A DNA stretch of 64,000 nt from Prosthecobacter dejongeii (GCF_014203045.1 NZ_JACHIF010000005.1:124001-188000), one strand, 5' to 3'; numbered from the stretch's first letter, positions 26,533-35,703 are shown. Made by a program: numbers and translations. The notes: a model not told the origin generated them from the sequence alone.

Positions 26533-27564
26533 ATGACTAAAGATCGCAAAACAGAAATCCTCGTGGGCCTGTTTCTCCTCGTGGGCCTGCTGATGCTGGG
26601 CGGCATCATCCTGGAATTTGGCAGCCTGCGCACCCTCTTTCGCGACACTTACCAGTTGAAGGTGGCGTTTCCAAACGCCTCCGGCATCAAGGAAGGCTCC
26701 CCTGTTTTCCTCGGGGGCTCGAAGGTGGGCAAGGTGGTGAAGCACCCCGAACTCAATGAGACCTTCACGGGTGTCATCATGACGCTGGAGATCTTCGATG
26801 TCGTGGATATCCCCGTGGATGCCACCTTTGGAATTGGCTCGAAAGGCCTCATGGGAGATGCCTTGGTGGAGATCAAACCCAGCGGCCTCCTTTCGGACAA
26901 ATTTCTGCCGCATGACTATGACAAAATCATCGAAGGCAGCAAATCTGGCGGTCTCTCTGATCTCCAAGGCCAGGCTGAAGTGGTGGCTAAGAAGGTGGAC
27001 CTCGTCCTCGACGACGTGCGCACAGCCCTCGTGGATGTGAAAGCCGCCATGGAAAAGGTGAACAAAGGTGCCCTCTCAGACAGCACCATCACCGACTTCA
27101 AAGAGAGCATGGAGCACCTGAATAACACCATGACTCGCGTGGATGAAAAGGTGCTGGGCGACGAAAACGCCAACAATCTCAAGGCTGCCATTGCCGATAT
27201 CAAGGACGCCGCTGCCAGCTTCAAAGTCTCCGCCAAAAATGTCGAGGCCAGCACTCAGAAGCTCGGCCCCATGATTGACAAGCTGGACCCTGTCATCGCC
27301 AAGGCAGATACCGCCATGGCCACGGCGGATGCCTCGTTGAAATCCATCAAAACCGCTGCGGACAGCTTCTCCGTCGCCGCCCGCAACATCACCTCCGGCA
27401 AAGGCCTCCTGGGAGCTCTGATGAATGACGCGGAGTTGAAGTCTGAATTCAAAGACCTCATCACCAATCTCAAGCGCAACGGCGTGATCTTTTACCGCAA
27501 CAGCGCTGATAAAGAACGCACCCGCGAAGAACCTTCCAAACCCACCTCTCCCTTCCGGCGCTGA
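26533..27564 (+). CDS. mlaD: MlaD/MCE family lipid-transport protein
   Basis: 343 residues from the ATG at 26533. One N-terminal membrane anchor (about 8-28, ILVGLFLLVGLLMLGGIIL). An MCE domain follows (about 39-120) with YQLKVAFPNASGIKEGSPVFLGGSKVGKV and GIGSKGLMGDALVEIKPSG. The long C-terminal part (about 140-320) is helical coiled coil with repeating Ala/Lys/Asp heptads, ending RRNGVIFYRNSADKERTREEP-like. MCE proteins form hexameric tunnels for lipids; the long coiled coil may form a PqiB/LetB-style or YebT-like needle, which is inference. It ends the mlaEFD operon. Confidence 0.93.
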   Translation: MTKDRKTEILVGLFLLVGLLMLGGIILEFGSLRTLFRDTYQLKVAFPNASGIKEGSPVFLGGSKVGKVVKHPELNETFTGVIMTLEIFDVVDIPVDATFGIGSKGLMGDALVEIKPSGLLSDKFLPHDYDKIIEGSKSGGLSDLQGQAEVVAKKVDLVLDDVRTALVDVKAAMEKVNKGALSDSTITDFKESMEHLNNTMTRVDEKVLGDENANNLKAAIADIKDAAASFKVSAKNVEASTQKLGPMIDKLDPVIAKADTAMATADASLKSIKTAADSFSVAARNITSGKGLLGALMNDAELKSEFKDLITNLKRNGVIFYRNSADKERTREEPSKPTSPFRR

Positions 27565-27628
27565 GGTTCCGTCCTACGCAGAGTGGAGAATCTTCGGTCT
27601 AGCACCCCTCGCACCGCATGCAGGGAAC

Positions 27629-27793
27629 TGGGCTGGGGGGGCTGGCGACTGATCTCGAGGGTCGGAGTCTAGGAGCGTCGTCTTCGAGAAAAAGGGCACC
27701 CTTTTGCGAACGAGGTTCAGCGTGCTGCGACCACCCCCTCACCTGGGCCTCGTCCCCCAATTCTTGGGGGAGAGGGAACGTGTCTTGGAAGCT
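27629..27793 (-). repeat. MITE-like interspersed repeat, copy D1 (truncated)
   Basis: Reverse orientation compared with A-C. Read on the minus strand it has GAGCTTCCAAGACACG, a CCCCCAAGAATTGGGGG hairpin, the GTCGCAGCACGCTGAA core and AAAAGGGTGCCCTTTTTC, but the right terminal CCCCGCAAGCGGGG arm is missing. It starts 64 bp after the mlaD stop in the 569-bp gene-free stretch 27565-28133. Confidence 0.68.
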
Positions 27794-27861
27794 CTGGATG
27801 AGAGAGCGAACGGGGGGTTTAAGAACGAATGATCATCGTATGGTCTTCAGCACATGGAGTT

Positions 27862-27990
27862 CAAAAGACGCCCTCCCTCGCCCCGCTTGCGGGGAGTAGG
27901 GCCCGGGGTGAGGGGCTGTCGAGAGGTCTCGCGGATGGAGTGCAGAGGTGTCGTTTGGGGAAAAGGGCACCCTTTGTGAACGAGGCGTGA
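27862..27990 (-). repeat. MITE-like interspersed repeat, copy D2 (right half only)
   Basis: On the plus strand it opens with AAAAGACGCCCTCCCTCG, then CCCCGCTTGCGGGG. It continues through the inner GACACC and AAAGGGCACCC segments and stops at the core. Together with D1 it looks like two truncated insertions, or one element split by 69 bp of other DNA. 27991-28133 shows nothing recognisable. Confidence 0.65.
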
Positions 27991-28133
27991 ACCGCTCAGA
28001 ATTTCATACTCGACAGACGGACCACCTCATTTTTTAAACGCTTTTAATCACCAAACATTCCCAGTGTCAGCGGACACCCCAGCGCCTCCGTTCGCTCTTC
28101 TCGATCCAGCTCCAAAATCATTGGACCCGTATT

Positions 28134-28385
28134 TCACGTCAAGTCCGAGCTCAGCACTGAGTGGGCCGTGCGCAGGGCCAAGTCCTTCGCTTGAGATACC
28201 ACACGCGTCGCCGTGGCATCGAATTTGTAGGCGTGGCAGCTCGGACAGGTGACGGCACGCGCTACCACGATGGACCCACAACCTTCGCAAACTTTATACT
28301 GCTCAGGATGGCTGGTGATCTTCTCGGCCTGTTTCAGCCGTTGATCCTTGGACTCGTCAGGTGCGCTCATGAATGTCTTTTCCAT
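28134..28385 (-). CDS. Small zinc-ribbon protein
   Basis: 83 residues from the ATG at 28385 (MEKTFMSAPDES); an ATG five codons later is an alternative. Two CxxC knuckles are visible, CEGCGS and CPSCHAYK, separated by 13 residues, which form a zinc ribbon of about 25 residues in the centre. A helical tail (VVSQAKDLALRTAHSVL) follows. Such minimal ribbons often bind nucleic acid or a partner protein, but no role is known. It lies 46 bp downstream of the OmpA-family gene on the same strand. Confidence 0.72.
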   Translation of the reverse strand: MEKTFMSAPDESKDQRLKQAEKITSHPEQYKVCEGCGSIVVARAVTCPSCHAYKFDATATRVVSQAKDLALRTAHSVLSSDLT

Positions 28386-28431
28386 GTTACGCTGCTGCCA
28401 CCCAAAGCGCAACGCCCGGCCCTTAAGAAAT

Positions 28432-29517
28432 TTATTTCCGAGGACGGACCTTGATCTCCACGCGGCGGTTGAGCCCCTGTTCTTCCACCGTACCGGTGGT
28501 GGGGACGATGGGCTTGGTCTTACCCATTCCGGCGGCTTGGATGCGATCCACACCCAGACGTAGGGAGTCGCGCAGCCACTGCACTACGGCATTGGCGCGG
28601 CGGATGCTCAGTTCCAGATTGTATTCATCTCCGCCGTAGCTGTCCGTATGACCTTCGATGATGAAGAGGGAATTCGGGTTCTTTTCAATGAGGAAACCCA
28701 GCTTCATTAGGCTCAGGCGGGCACCTTCGGCCAGTTGGTCACTGCCGTATTCGAAAAGCAGGTCCGTGGGCATCAGAATGGGAGCCGTGCTGCCACCCAT
28801 GCTGCCACCGCCGCCCAGGAGGTCATCTAGATTGCTAAAGCCTTTCACTCGCTGCCCGGCACCGTCGCCCTGGCCCTGGGCCTTCACCTGATCCAGAAGC
28901 TTCATGTCCACCTTGCCGCCATCCACAGGATCCAGTCCCCCGGCATCCAGCAGCATCTGTTTTTCAGAAACAGGCTTTGATAGCACATCCCGGCGCACGC
29001 TGGCCATCTCCGTGGCGAGGTCCGGTGTGGCGATGGCCTGGGGTGCCAACATGGCGGCCATATCAGGCATTTTGCCGCCCGGGGTCTTGCCATCGCCAGG
29101 GTCATTGGCACGGATGAAATTGGTCACGTCTTTGACGTTCGGCGTCAGGTCGATCTCCTGGTTTTCAGGCACCATCTGGGCCTTGTCGAAGTTGTCCAGA
29201 TTTGGCTCAAAGGACTTGATGTCGGGCTGATTTCCTGGGGCGATCAACTCGGGGATTTCCTGAATGGCCTTTTGTTCCACCAGCTTTTGGGGATCAATCT
29301 TGAATCGCTCCGGGACTTTATTGTTCACCACTTTCGCTGGGGCACTGCTGCCCAGAAAACGGCTGATTTTGTCAAAGCTCACGTACAGCAACCCATGCAG
29401 CAGAAAGGAAAGAATCAGGGCGAACATGATCCACCACTTCAGGCTCCAGTCCTCACGGGAACGGAAGGAAGAGCGCGGAGTCGAACTCCAAGTCGTGGAT
29501 TGAGGAACATTAGCCAT
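28432..29517 (-). CDS. OmpA-family protein with N-terminal membrane anchor
   Basis: 361 residues from the ATG at 29517 (MANVPQSTT). One membrane segment (about 29-47, WWIMFALILSFLLHGLLYV) resembles the anchor of TonB-like proteins. A long Pro/Asp-rich periplasmic linker follows. The C-terminal OmpA domain (about 245-361) has the peptidoglycan-binding pattern IIEGHTDSYGGDEYNLELSIRRANAVVQWL and GLNRRVEIKV. Unlike true OmpA it is anchored in the inner membrane, so it probably links inner membrane and peptidoglycan, as MotB-type proteins do. No motor or transport genes lie beside it. Confidence 0.85.
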   Translation of the reverse strand: MANVPQSTTWSSTPRSSFRSREDWSLKWWIMFALILSFLLHGLLYVSFDKISRFLGSSAPAKVVNNKVPERFKIDPQKLVEQKAIQEIPELIAPGNQPDIKSFEPNLDNFDKAQMVPENQEIDLTPNVKDVTNFIRANDPGDGKTPGGKMPDMAAMLAPQAIATPDLATEMASVRRDVLSKPVSEKQMLLDAGGLDPVDGGKVDMKLLDQVKAQGQGDGAGQRVKGFSNLDDLLGGGGSMGGSTAPILMPTDLLFEYGSDQLAEGARLSLMKLGFLIEKNPNSLFIIEGHTDSYGGDEYNLELSIRRANAVVQWLRDSLRLGVDRIQAAGMGKTKPIVPTTGTVEEQGLNRRVEIKVRPRK

Positions 29518-29638
29518 GAGGGCGGGAGACAGTAACACGCAATGAGCGTTCAGGAAAATTCAATCTCCGCGCAATGAATTGCGGCAAAATGGGGCCGGAC
29601 TTGAACTCTTTCACGTATTCTTCCGTCAGAGAACTGTT

Positions 29639-30943
29639 GTGTCCCCCCTTTTCCGTCTCTGCCTGCCCTTAATTGTGGCCACGCTTTGCCAGCCCGTTAC
29701 GGCTGCGCAATGCCTCGTCCTGGGCGATAGCCTGACCAAAGAATACGAGGTGGAATTCCCCGCTCTTTTCCCGGCCAACCCTGCCTCCTGGGACTCTCGC
29801 AACTGGATCGAAATCCTCCATGAGCGCCGCAATGCCTGGTTTGATCTGGGCGAGTTCGATGGGTACGCCGATCCCCGGCTCACTGGCCACGAGCACAACT
29901 GGGCCTTCCCCGGTGCGACGACCACGGAGATCCGCGGGCAGCTCAGTTCCTTTCAGAATTTCTGGTGGGTTTGGGAACTGGAAGGCCAGATCGAAGATGC
30001 CGCAGAGCGCATTGTCATCTTCGCCGGTGGCAATGATGTGGATAGCTATTACGGCCAGATTTATAACGGGGCCTCACCCACCACTTACATCAACCAGACA
30101 CGGGATAACCTCCAGTGGATCGTCAATTACGTACGCGGGGTGAAGTCCTCCCTGCCCATTGTGCTCGTCTCCGTGCCGCACCTCGGCTGCGCGCCAGATG
30201 TACAGCGCCAGTATCCTACGGACCCGGTGAAAACAGCCCGCGTCACGGCTGCACTCGATAGCCTAAATGCCCAGCTCGCCACCTTTGCGCAGAGCAAGGG
30301 CATCGGTTTCGTTCCCGGCGTTTACCAGTTTACCAAGGACATCATCAATGGTCCCTTCCGCATTGGCGGCATTGATTTTTACAAGCAGGCCGATCCTGAT
30401 TCCCGGCCGCGTTATGTTTTCTCAGGCGATGGGTTCCATCCGGCCACCAGTGCTCATGGAAAGATCGCGCAGATGGTCATCGAGGCCTTCCGGGCCAAGT
30501 ATCCCGCCACCCAGATCACCCCGCTGACGGATCGCGAAATCGTCTCGAATATCCTGGGGCTGAATCCAGACATTCCGTTTCAGGAGTGGATCGCCACGCA
30601 AGGCATCCCCAATGGTCAGACCGCGCCGCAGGATGACCCTGATGGGGATGGCCTAACCAATGCCGTGGAATTTTCTCTGGAAGGGGCTTCAGCCTCCGTG
30701 GCCACGCCCAGCCTCATTCTGCCCCAGATCGAAAATGGCAACGTACCCCGCCAGCTCGCCTGGACCTATCGCCTCCGACCACTGGCGGCTGAGTGGGCCC
30801 CGCCACGCCTGCAGCAGTCTGCCAATCTGGTGAACTGGACCGACCTGCCCCCCAGTGCCATCACCACCAATCCTGATGGTTCTCAGACCGCGCGCTTACC
30901 GTTGATCGGGCGCGGTTTCATGCGGCTGAAGGTGGACCGATGA
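29639..30943 (+). CDS. Secreted SGNH/GDSL-type hydrolase
   Basis: 434 residues from a GTG at 29639, chosen because it places a signal peptide (LFRLCLPLIVATLCQPVTA) at the N-terminus; a TTG at 29579 would add 20 unlikely residues. Block I GDS motif VLGDSLTKEYE follows the signal, then the block III-like FAGGNDVDSY and a late GDGFHPATSAHGKIA with the Asp-x-x-His pair. Residues 350-434 form a small C-terminal domain that opens with DDPDGDGLTNAVEFSL, a calcium-binding-like stretch frequent in verrucomicrobial secreted proteins. The esterase or lipase substrate is unknown. Confidence 0.8.
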   Translation: MSPLFRLCLPLIVATLCQPVTAAQCLVLGDSLTKEYEVEFPALFPANPASWDSRNWIEILHERRNAWFDLGEFDGYADPRLTGHEHNWAFPGATTTEIRGQLSSFQNFWWVWELEGQIEDAAERIVIFAGGNDVDSYYGQIYNGASPTTYINQTRDNLQWIVNYVRGVKSSLPIVLVSVPHLGCAPDVQRQYPTDPVKTARVTAALDSLNAQLATFAQSKGIGFVPGVYQFTKDIINGPFRIGGIDFYKQADPDSRPRYVFSGDGFHPATSAHGKIAQMVIEAFRAKYPATQITPLTDREIVSNILGLNPDIPFQEWIATQGIPNGQTAPQDDPDGDGLTNAVEFSLEGASASVATPSLILPQIENGNVPRQLAWTYRLRPLAAEWAPPRLQQSANLVNWTDLPPSAITTNPDGSQTARLPLIGRGFMRLKVDR

Positions 30944-31477
30944 TCACCGCGCAGCTCGGCGCAGTTCTGCCGCTTTGGCTCGGAGTTCGGCTGCTTTTTT
31001 GGCCAGGTCTGCCGTCTCCGGTTGGCTGGCATACACGCTTTCTTTTTTCTGGCTGTAGGCCGTCCCTGTTTGGTCGGCCGCATTCAGCAGGGCAGCGAGT
31101 TCCGGTACCTGCCGGGCTTGGAGGTTGATCTGTCGCTCGCTCTCCGCATACGCAGACTTGGCCTCTTCTTGGGCGGCCGCATCTCCTTGGTTTCCTAACG
31201 CAGCCATCTTTTTAAAGGCCGCATCTCGCTGTGCCCGCGCTTCTGCGAGTGAGGGATGCGTTTTCATGGCTGCTTCAGCGGCTTTGAAGGCTCGGTTAGA
31301 CTCCTCTTGTAGGGCCTTCAGAGCTGGATCACGGTCCTCAATGTTCGGGATCAGTTTGTAAATCTCGCGATCTATTTTGGAGGCTTGGCGGCTGAGTTGC
31401 CGTGCTTCCTCTTTGGGGTCTGCATGGGCCAGGGAAAGGGTGAGAAAAAAGGTCAGGGCAGCCGCGAGAATTTTCAT
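30944..31477 (-). CDS. Periplasmic coiled-coil protein of unknown function
   Basis: 177 residues from the ATG at 31477, which gives a good signal peptide (MKILAAALTFFLTLSLAHA). The mature part is almost entirely charged helix rich in Ala, Glu, Lys and Arg (EARQLSRQASKIDREIYKL, AALGNQGDAAAQEEAKSAYAESERQ, AAELRAKAAELRRAAR), so an elongated coiled coil is expected. Its stop is immediately next to the stop of the SGNH gene (TGA then TCA, 30941-30946) with no room for a terminator. No function is proposed. Confidence 0.68.
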   Translation of the reverse strand: MKILAAALTFFLTLSLAHADPKEEARQLSRQASKIDREIYKLIPNIEDRDPALKALQEESNRAFKAAEAAMKTHPSLAEARAQRDAAFKKMAALGNQGDAAAQEEAKSAYAESERQINLQARQVPELAALLNAADQTGTAYSQKKESVYASQPETADLAKKAAELRAKAAELRRAAR

Positions 31478-31649
31478 GAATGAAAAGGAGAGTGTTGGCT
31501 CTTCATGATACACCTTTCGGTTCATCTGGGTTTCTACGAGCGGGGCATCGGGACAAAAAACTTTTGATTTACTGCTCTCTCTGAGGCTGTGCACCCTAGA
31601 CGTCGCTTTGCTCCTTGCTCGTGGCTTCTTTATCCGTCACTAACGGACC

Positions 31650-34328
31650 ATGCTGCAACCTGTGCTCACACCTGACGGCCTTCTCCTCACGGAGGGGGAG
31701 CGCGGGACTGTGGAGGAGCGGCGGTTGGGCGAGCTCGCCCGCGAGGGGCCGGGGGCACTTTTCATCGGCCTCGGCACTGAGTTCCTGCTGGCAGAACTGG
31801 AGGCCCCCTGGCGATGGATGCGGGGCTGGGCACGACCTTTTTTAACTCGCCTGTGCCAGACTCGCGATCTCGCCCTGGTACCGCTGCCGTCGGAGGCTGA
31901 GCGTCAAAGTTGGCTGGCCACCGCACCGCCCTTTGCTGGGGTGGAGCATCTTTCGCCCGCACTTCTGGAGCTCTGGTGGCAGGCCATGGTGGTGCAGGTG
32001 CAGCAAAAGATCACCGCTCATCCAGGCGGGCTGGAAGGTTGGCTCCAGGCGGCGAACGCAGCGTGGCATCTGGTGGGACGTGTGACCTTTCACCTGGCGG
32101 AAAACAAGACGGATCCACAGCGTCCTTTTGCCTTTTTAGCCACCTTCACCGAAAAGTTGAATGCCAGCGGGCAGGTGCAGCATTTGCCGTTAGCCCGCGC
32201 CTTGCAAATGTATGCTGGGCAGAAGGATGAAGCGGCCATGCAGGCCCTGCTAGAGCCTGTGCGCACCGCTGCCACCCAGAGCGCGCTGCTGCGAGAGTGG
32301 CTGGAGACACGCCGCCTCTTCCAGCCCCTGGCGCTGGACCCTGCTGAGGCCTACCGCTGGCTGCGCGACAGTCACGTCTTCCAAGAGAGTGGCATCGTGG
32401 TGAAACTGCCCAACTGGTGGCGAGAAGGGAAGGGGACACGCCCGGCGGTGCAGGTGACCATTGATGCTCCACAAGATGGCCATCTCCATGCCGGGGCCAT
32501 GCTCACTTTCAAGGTGGATGCCACCCTGCAAGGCAGCCCTTTGACAGAGGCGGAATGGGAAAAGCTGCTGAGTTCCGAGACCGGCCTCGTCTCCCTGCGT
32601 GGGCAGTGGGTGGAGGTGCATGGGGCCAAGCTGCAACAGGTGCTTGATCATTGGAACCGAGTGCAAAATGCGGTGGGGGAGGGGCTGATCGGTTTCCTCG
32701 ATGGCATGCGCCTGCTGGCGAAATATGTGCCGAAGGCCAGCGCGGAGGAAGCCGCTGCCGCAGAGACGCTGCATGACTGGTCAGACATCGTGGCGGGCAA
32801 GGGCCTCGCAGAGGTGCTGGAAAAGATGCTGGACCCGTCTGCGGTGCAGCCTCCAGACCATTTCCGTGCCACCTTGCGGCCTTATCAGCAAAAGGGCCTC
32901 GCCTGGCTGCATTTCATGACACGCTTGGGGTTAGGGGCCTGTCTGGCGGATGACATGGGGCTGGGGAAAACGGTGCAGGTCATCGCCCTGCTGTTGCTCC
33001 GCCAGGGTCAGGCCAAGGAGCCCGTTTTGCTCGTGGTGCCCGCTTCCTTGATTGGCAACTGGAAGGCGGAGATCGCCAAATTCGCGCCCGATTTGAAGTT
33101 GCTCATCGCCCACCCTTCTGCGCTGGAGCGGATGGACCTGCAACGCTTGGCTCACCAACCTGCGGCGATGCTGCGTGGCTACGATGTGATGCTCACCACC
33201 TACACTTTTTTGCAAAGGACCGAGAGCTGGCAGTCGCACCCGTGGAGCCTCGTGATCTTGGATGAAGCTCAGGCCATCAAGAACCCCACCAGCGGCAGCA
33301 CCCAGGCGGTGAAACGCTTGCAGGCGCCTGCGCGGATTGCCCTCACCGGGACGCCGGTGGAAAATCGTCCGGGGGATCTGTGGAGCCTGTTTGATTTCCT
33401 CAATCCCGGCCTGCTGGGGCCTGCCTCCGTCTTTGCCGAAGTGGTGAAACAATGTGCGACAGGGCGCGAAGGTTACGCCCCTCTGCGGCGGGTGGTGCAG
33501 CCCTACATCCTTCGCCGCATGAAGACGGATAAGAGCATCATCAATGACCTACCGGAAAAGATCGAGGTCAAAGCCTGGTGCGGCCTAACTAAAAGGCAGA
33601 CCACCATCTATGCCAAGCTGGTGGACCAGATGGCCAAGCTGATGCGTGACGCCACCATGGACCCCATCAAGCGCCAGGGACTGGTGCTGAGCTTCCTCAT
33701 CCAGTTCAAACAAGTGTGCAATCACCCCAGCCACTGGAATGGCGATGGGATTTGGGGGCATGAGGACAGCGGAAAGTTTGCGCGGTTAGCAGAGATCTGT
33801 GCCCAGATCGCCGAACGGCGGGAACGCGCCCTCATCTTCACCCAGTTTCAAGAAACGTGCGATCCTCTGGCTCGCTTTCTGGCCAAGGTATTTGGCCGGG
33901 AGGGGCTCGTGCTGCATGGCGGCACACCCGTGAAGAAACGGCCTCAAATCGTCGAAGCTTTTCAGCAGCCTGATGGCCCGCCCTTCATGGTCATCAGTGT
34001 CAAAGCCGGTGGCACGGGTCTCACACTCACCGCCGCCAGTCACGTGATCCATTTTGATCGCTGGTGGAATCCCGCCATTGAAAACCAGGCCACGGATCGC
34101 GCCTTCCGCATCGGTCAGAAAAAGAACGTACTGGTTCACAAGTTCATCTGCCAGGGCACCATTGAGCAACGCATTGATGCCTTGTTAGAAAAGAAAATGG
34201 CGCTCTCGGAGGCCCTGCTTTCTCAGGAAGGCAGCACGGAGGTCCTGCTCACGCAAATGAGCACGGAGGAGCTGCTGCACCTGGTCTCCCTGGATGTGAA
34301 TGCTGCGCTGGTAGGTGCCGCTTCATGA
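31650..34328 (+). CDS. SNF2/Rad54-family DNA translocase (helicase-like ATPase)
   Basis: 892 residues. The N-terminal 420 residues form a bacterial SNF2-associated region (alpha-helical, Trp-rich). The ATPase core follows: LRPYQQKGLAWLHFM (Q-motif region), motif I LADDMGLGKTVQVIAL, motif Ia VVPASLIGNWKAEI, motif II LDEAQAIKNPTS (DEAQ box), motif III ALTGTPVENRPGDLWSLFDFL, motif V GGTGLTLTAASHVIHFDRWWNP and motif VI ATDRAFRIGQKK. The family translocates on double-stranded DNA in repair or transcription recycling. It overlaps the convergent DUF2721 gene by 6 bp at the 3' end. Confidence 0.95.
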   Translation: MLQPVLTPDGLLLTEGERGTVEERRLGELAREGPGALFIGLGTEFLLAELEAPWRWMRGWARPFLTRLCQTRDLALVPLPSEAERQSWLATAPPFAGVEHLSPALLELWWQAMVVQVQQKITAHPGGLEGWLQAANAAWHLVGRVTFHLAENKTDPQRPFAFLATFTEKLNASGQVQHLPLARALQMYAGQKDEAAMQALLEPVRTAATQSALLREWLETRRLFQPLALDPAEAYRWLRDSHVFQESGIVVKLPNWWREGKGTRPAVQVTIDAPQDGHLHAGAMLTFKVDATLQGSPLTEAEWEKLLSSETGLVSLRGQWVEVHGAKLQQVLDHWNRVQNAVGEGLIGFLDGMRLLAKYVPKASAEEAAAAETLHDWSDIVAGKGLAEVLEKMLDPSAVQPPDHFRATLRPYQQKGLAWLHFMTRLGLGACLADDMGLGKTVQVIALLLLRQGQAKEPVLLVVPASLIGNWKAEIAKFAPDLKLLIAHPSALERMDLQRLAHQPAAMLRGYDVMLTTYTFLQRTESWQSHPWSLVILDEAQAIKNPTSGSTQAVKRLQAPARIALTGTPVENRPGDLWSLFDFLNPGLLGPASVFAEVVKQCATGREGYAPLRRVVQPYILRRMKTDKSIINDLPEKIEVKAWCGLTKRQTTIYAKLVDQMAKLMRDATMDPIKRQGLVLSFLIQFKQVCNHPSHWNGDGIWGHEDSGKFARLAEICAQIAERRERALIFTQFQETCDPLARFLAKVFGREGLVLHGGTPVKKRPQIVEAFQQPDGPPFMVISVKAGGTGLTLTAASHVIHFDRWWNPAIENQATDRAFRIGQKKNVLVHKFICQGTIEQRIDALLEKKMALSEALLSQEGSTEVLLTQMSTEELLHLVSLDVNAALVGAAS

Positions 34329-34727
34329 ACTTTTGGCCATGTCACTGAGCTGCATGTCCAGGGCGCGGCCAGAGATCACCACCTCATTCAGCGTGAGACT
34401 GAGGGAGAGGATCATGAAGACGAGGCTGATGGCGAAAAAGATCTGCCCACCTGGCTGGTAGCTGACGAATAAAAACATGGTGCTGACTGTGCAGGCGATG
34501 AGGCTCACCACGCCAGCAGCCTGCATGTTACGAATGAGGACGAGGCGGCGGCGGAGGTTCGTGATCTGCGCTTCCAGCAGAGGATCGTGATTTTGCCGCC
34601 AGGAGGCGTGCAGGTTTCTCACGATGGTGGCCAGGGCCAGGAATCGGTTGGTATAGGCCAGCATCAACAAGGAAATGGCTGGGAACAGCAAGGACGGAGT
34701 GGCGATGGGCAGATCCGGGAGGGTCAT
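34323..34727 (-). CDS. DUF2721 family membrane protein
   Basis: 134 residues with three hydrophobic segments (about 10-30, 72-92 and 95-118). The middle contains LRRRLVLIRNMQAAGVVSLIACTVSTMFLF, the hallmark of DUF2721 inner-membrane proteins. The function of the family is not known. Its 3' end overlaps that of the SNF2 gene. Start ATG at 34725-34727; the divergent MTA phosphorylase begins about 90 bp away. Confidence 0.82.
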   Translation of the reverse strand: MTLPDLPIATPSLLFPAISLLMLAYTNRFLALATIVRNLHASWRQNHDPLLEAQITNLRRRLVLIRNMQAAGVVSLIACTVSTMFLFVSYQPGGQIFFAISLVFMILSLSLTLNEVVISGRALDMQLSDMAKSS

Positions 34728-34818
34728 GCCGCCAGTCTAAGGCACATCCTGGATCTGTGAAACGGCGGGTTTTCATTCGCCCCCTTGAATGCCGCGCGCT
34801 CACCCCTATGATGTGACC

Positions 34819-35691
34819 ATGGCAGACGCGTTTCCCCCAGCTATTGGCATCATCGGCGGCTCTGGTTTGTATGACATCGAAGGTTTTGAAGGTCGTGAAG
34901 AGATCGAAGTCTCCACGCCCTTTGGCCCCCCTTCGGATAAGATCGTCAGTGGCCTGTATGCGGGGCGGCGCATGTTTTTTCTGCCTCGTCATGCTAAAGG
35001 CCATCGCATCCTGCCCACGGAGCTGAATCATCGGGCCAATATCTGGGCGCTGCGTTCTCTCAATGTGCGCTGGATCATCGCCGTCACCGCCGTCGGCAGT
35101 CTGAAGGAGGAGTACAAACCGCGCGATGTGGTGCTGCCGGATCAATTTTTTGACCGCACCAGTCGTCGTGAGCATCACACCTTTTTTGGCAACGGCCTCG
35201 TCGCTCATGTGGCGTTTGCGGATCCGATCAGCTCCGGGCTGCGGGAATTGTTGGCGGAGGAGGCCACCGCCGCAGGGGCCTGCGTGCACAATGGCGGCAC
35301 TTACGTGAACATGGACGGGCCCGCCTTTTCCACTCGCGCAGAATCGAATGCAAATCGCCAGCTCGGCTTCGATGTCATCGGCATGACCAATTTACCTGAG
35401 GCCAAACTGGCCCGCGAAGCCGAAGTCTCTCTGGCCACGCTCGCTATGATCACGGACTACGACTGCTGGAAAACAGACGAAGCCCACGTCACGGCGGAGG
35501 CGGTGATGGCCCATGTCTCTGCGAATGCGGCGATGGCAAAAGCGGTGATCGCCCGTGTCATTCCCCGCATCCCACTCGAGCCGTCGTGGCCCGAGCATCA
35601 TGCCCTGGATGGTGCCATCATGACCGACCGCAAGCTGTGGCCGGAAGCTGTCACCGCTGATTTGAAGCCCCTCCTCGAACGTTACCTCTAG
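34819..35691 (+). CDS. mtnP: S-methyl-5'-thioadenosine phosphorylase
   Basis: 290 residues from the ATG at 34819 (MADAFPPAIGIIGGSGLYDIEG). An ATG at 34789 is in frame but less likely. It splits methylthioadenosine into adenine and methylthioribose-1-phosphate in methionine salvage and polyamine metabolism. Seen: GIIGGSGLYD, PFGPPSD, FLPRHAKGHRILPTELNHRANIWAL, VTAVGSLKEEYKPRDVVLPDQFFDRT and the substrate pocket MDGPAFSTRAESNANRQLGFDVIGMTNLPEAKLAREAEV. The 12-bp gap to the mutarotase gene suggests a two-gene operon. No mtnA is seen in the window. Confidence 0.96.
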   Translation: MADAFPPAIGIIGGSGLYDIEGFEGREEIEVSTPFGPPSDKIVSGLYAGRRMFFLPRHAKGHRILPTELNHRANIWALRSLNVRWIIAVTAVGSLKEEYKPRDVVLPDQFFDRTSRREHHTFFGNGLVAHVAFADPISSGLRELLAEEATAAGACVHNGGTYVNMDGPAFSTRAESNANRQLGFDVIGMTNLPEAKLAREAEVSLATLAMITDYDCWKTDEAHVTAEAVMAHVSANAAMAKAVIARVIPRIPLEPSWPEHHALDGAIMTDRKLWPEAVTADLKPLLERYL

Positions 35692-35703
35692 CCCCTTTTT
35701 GCC

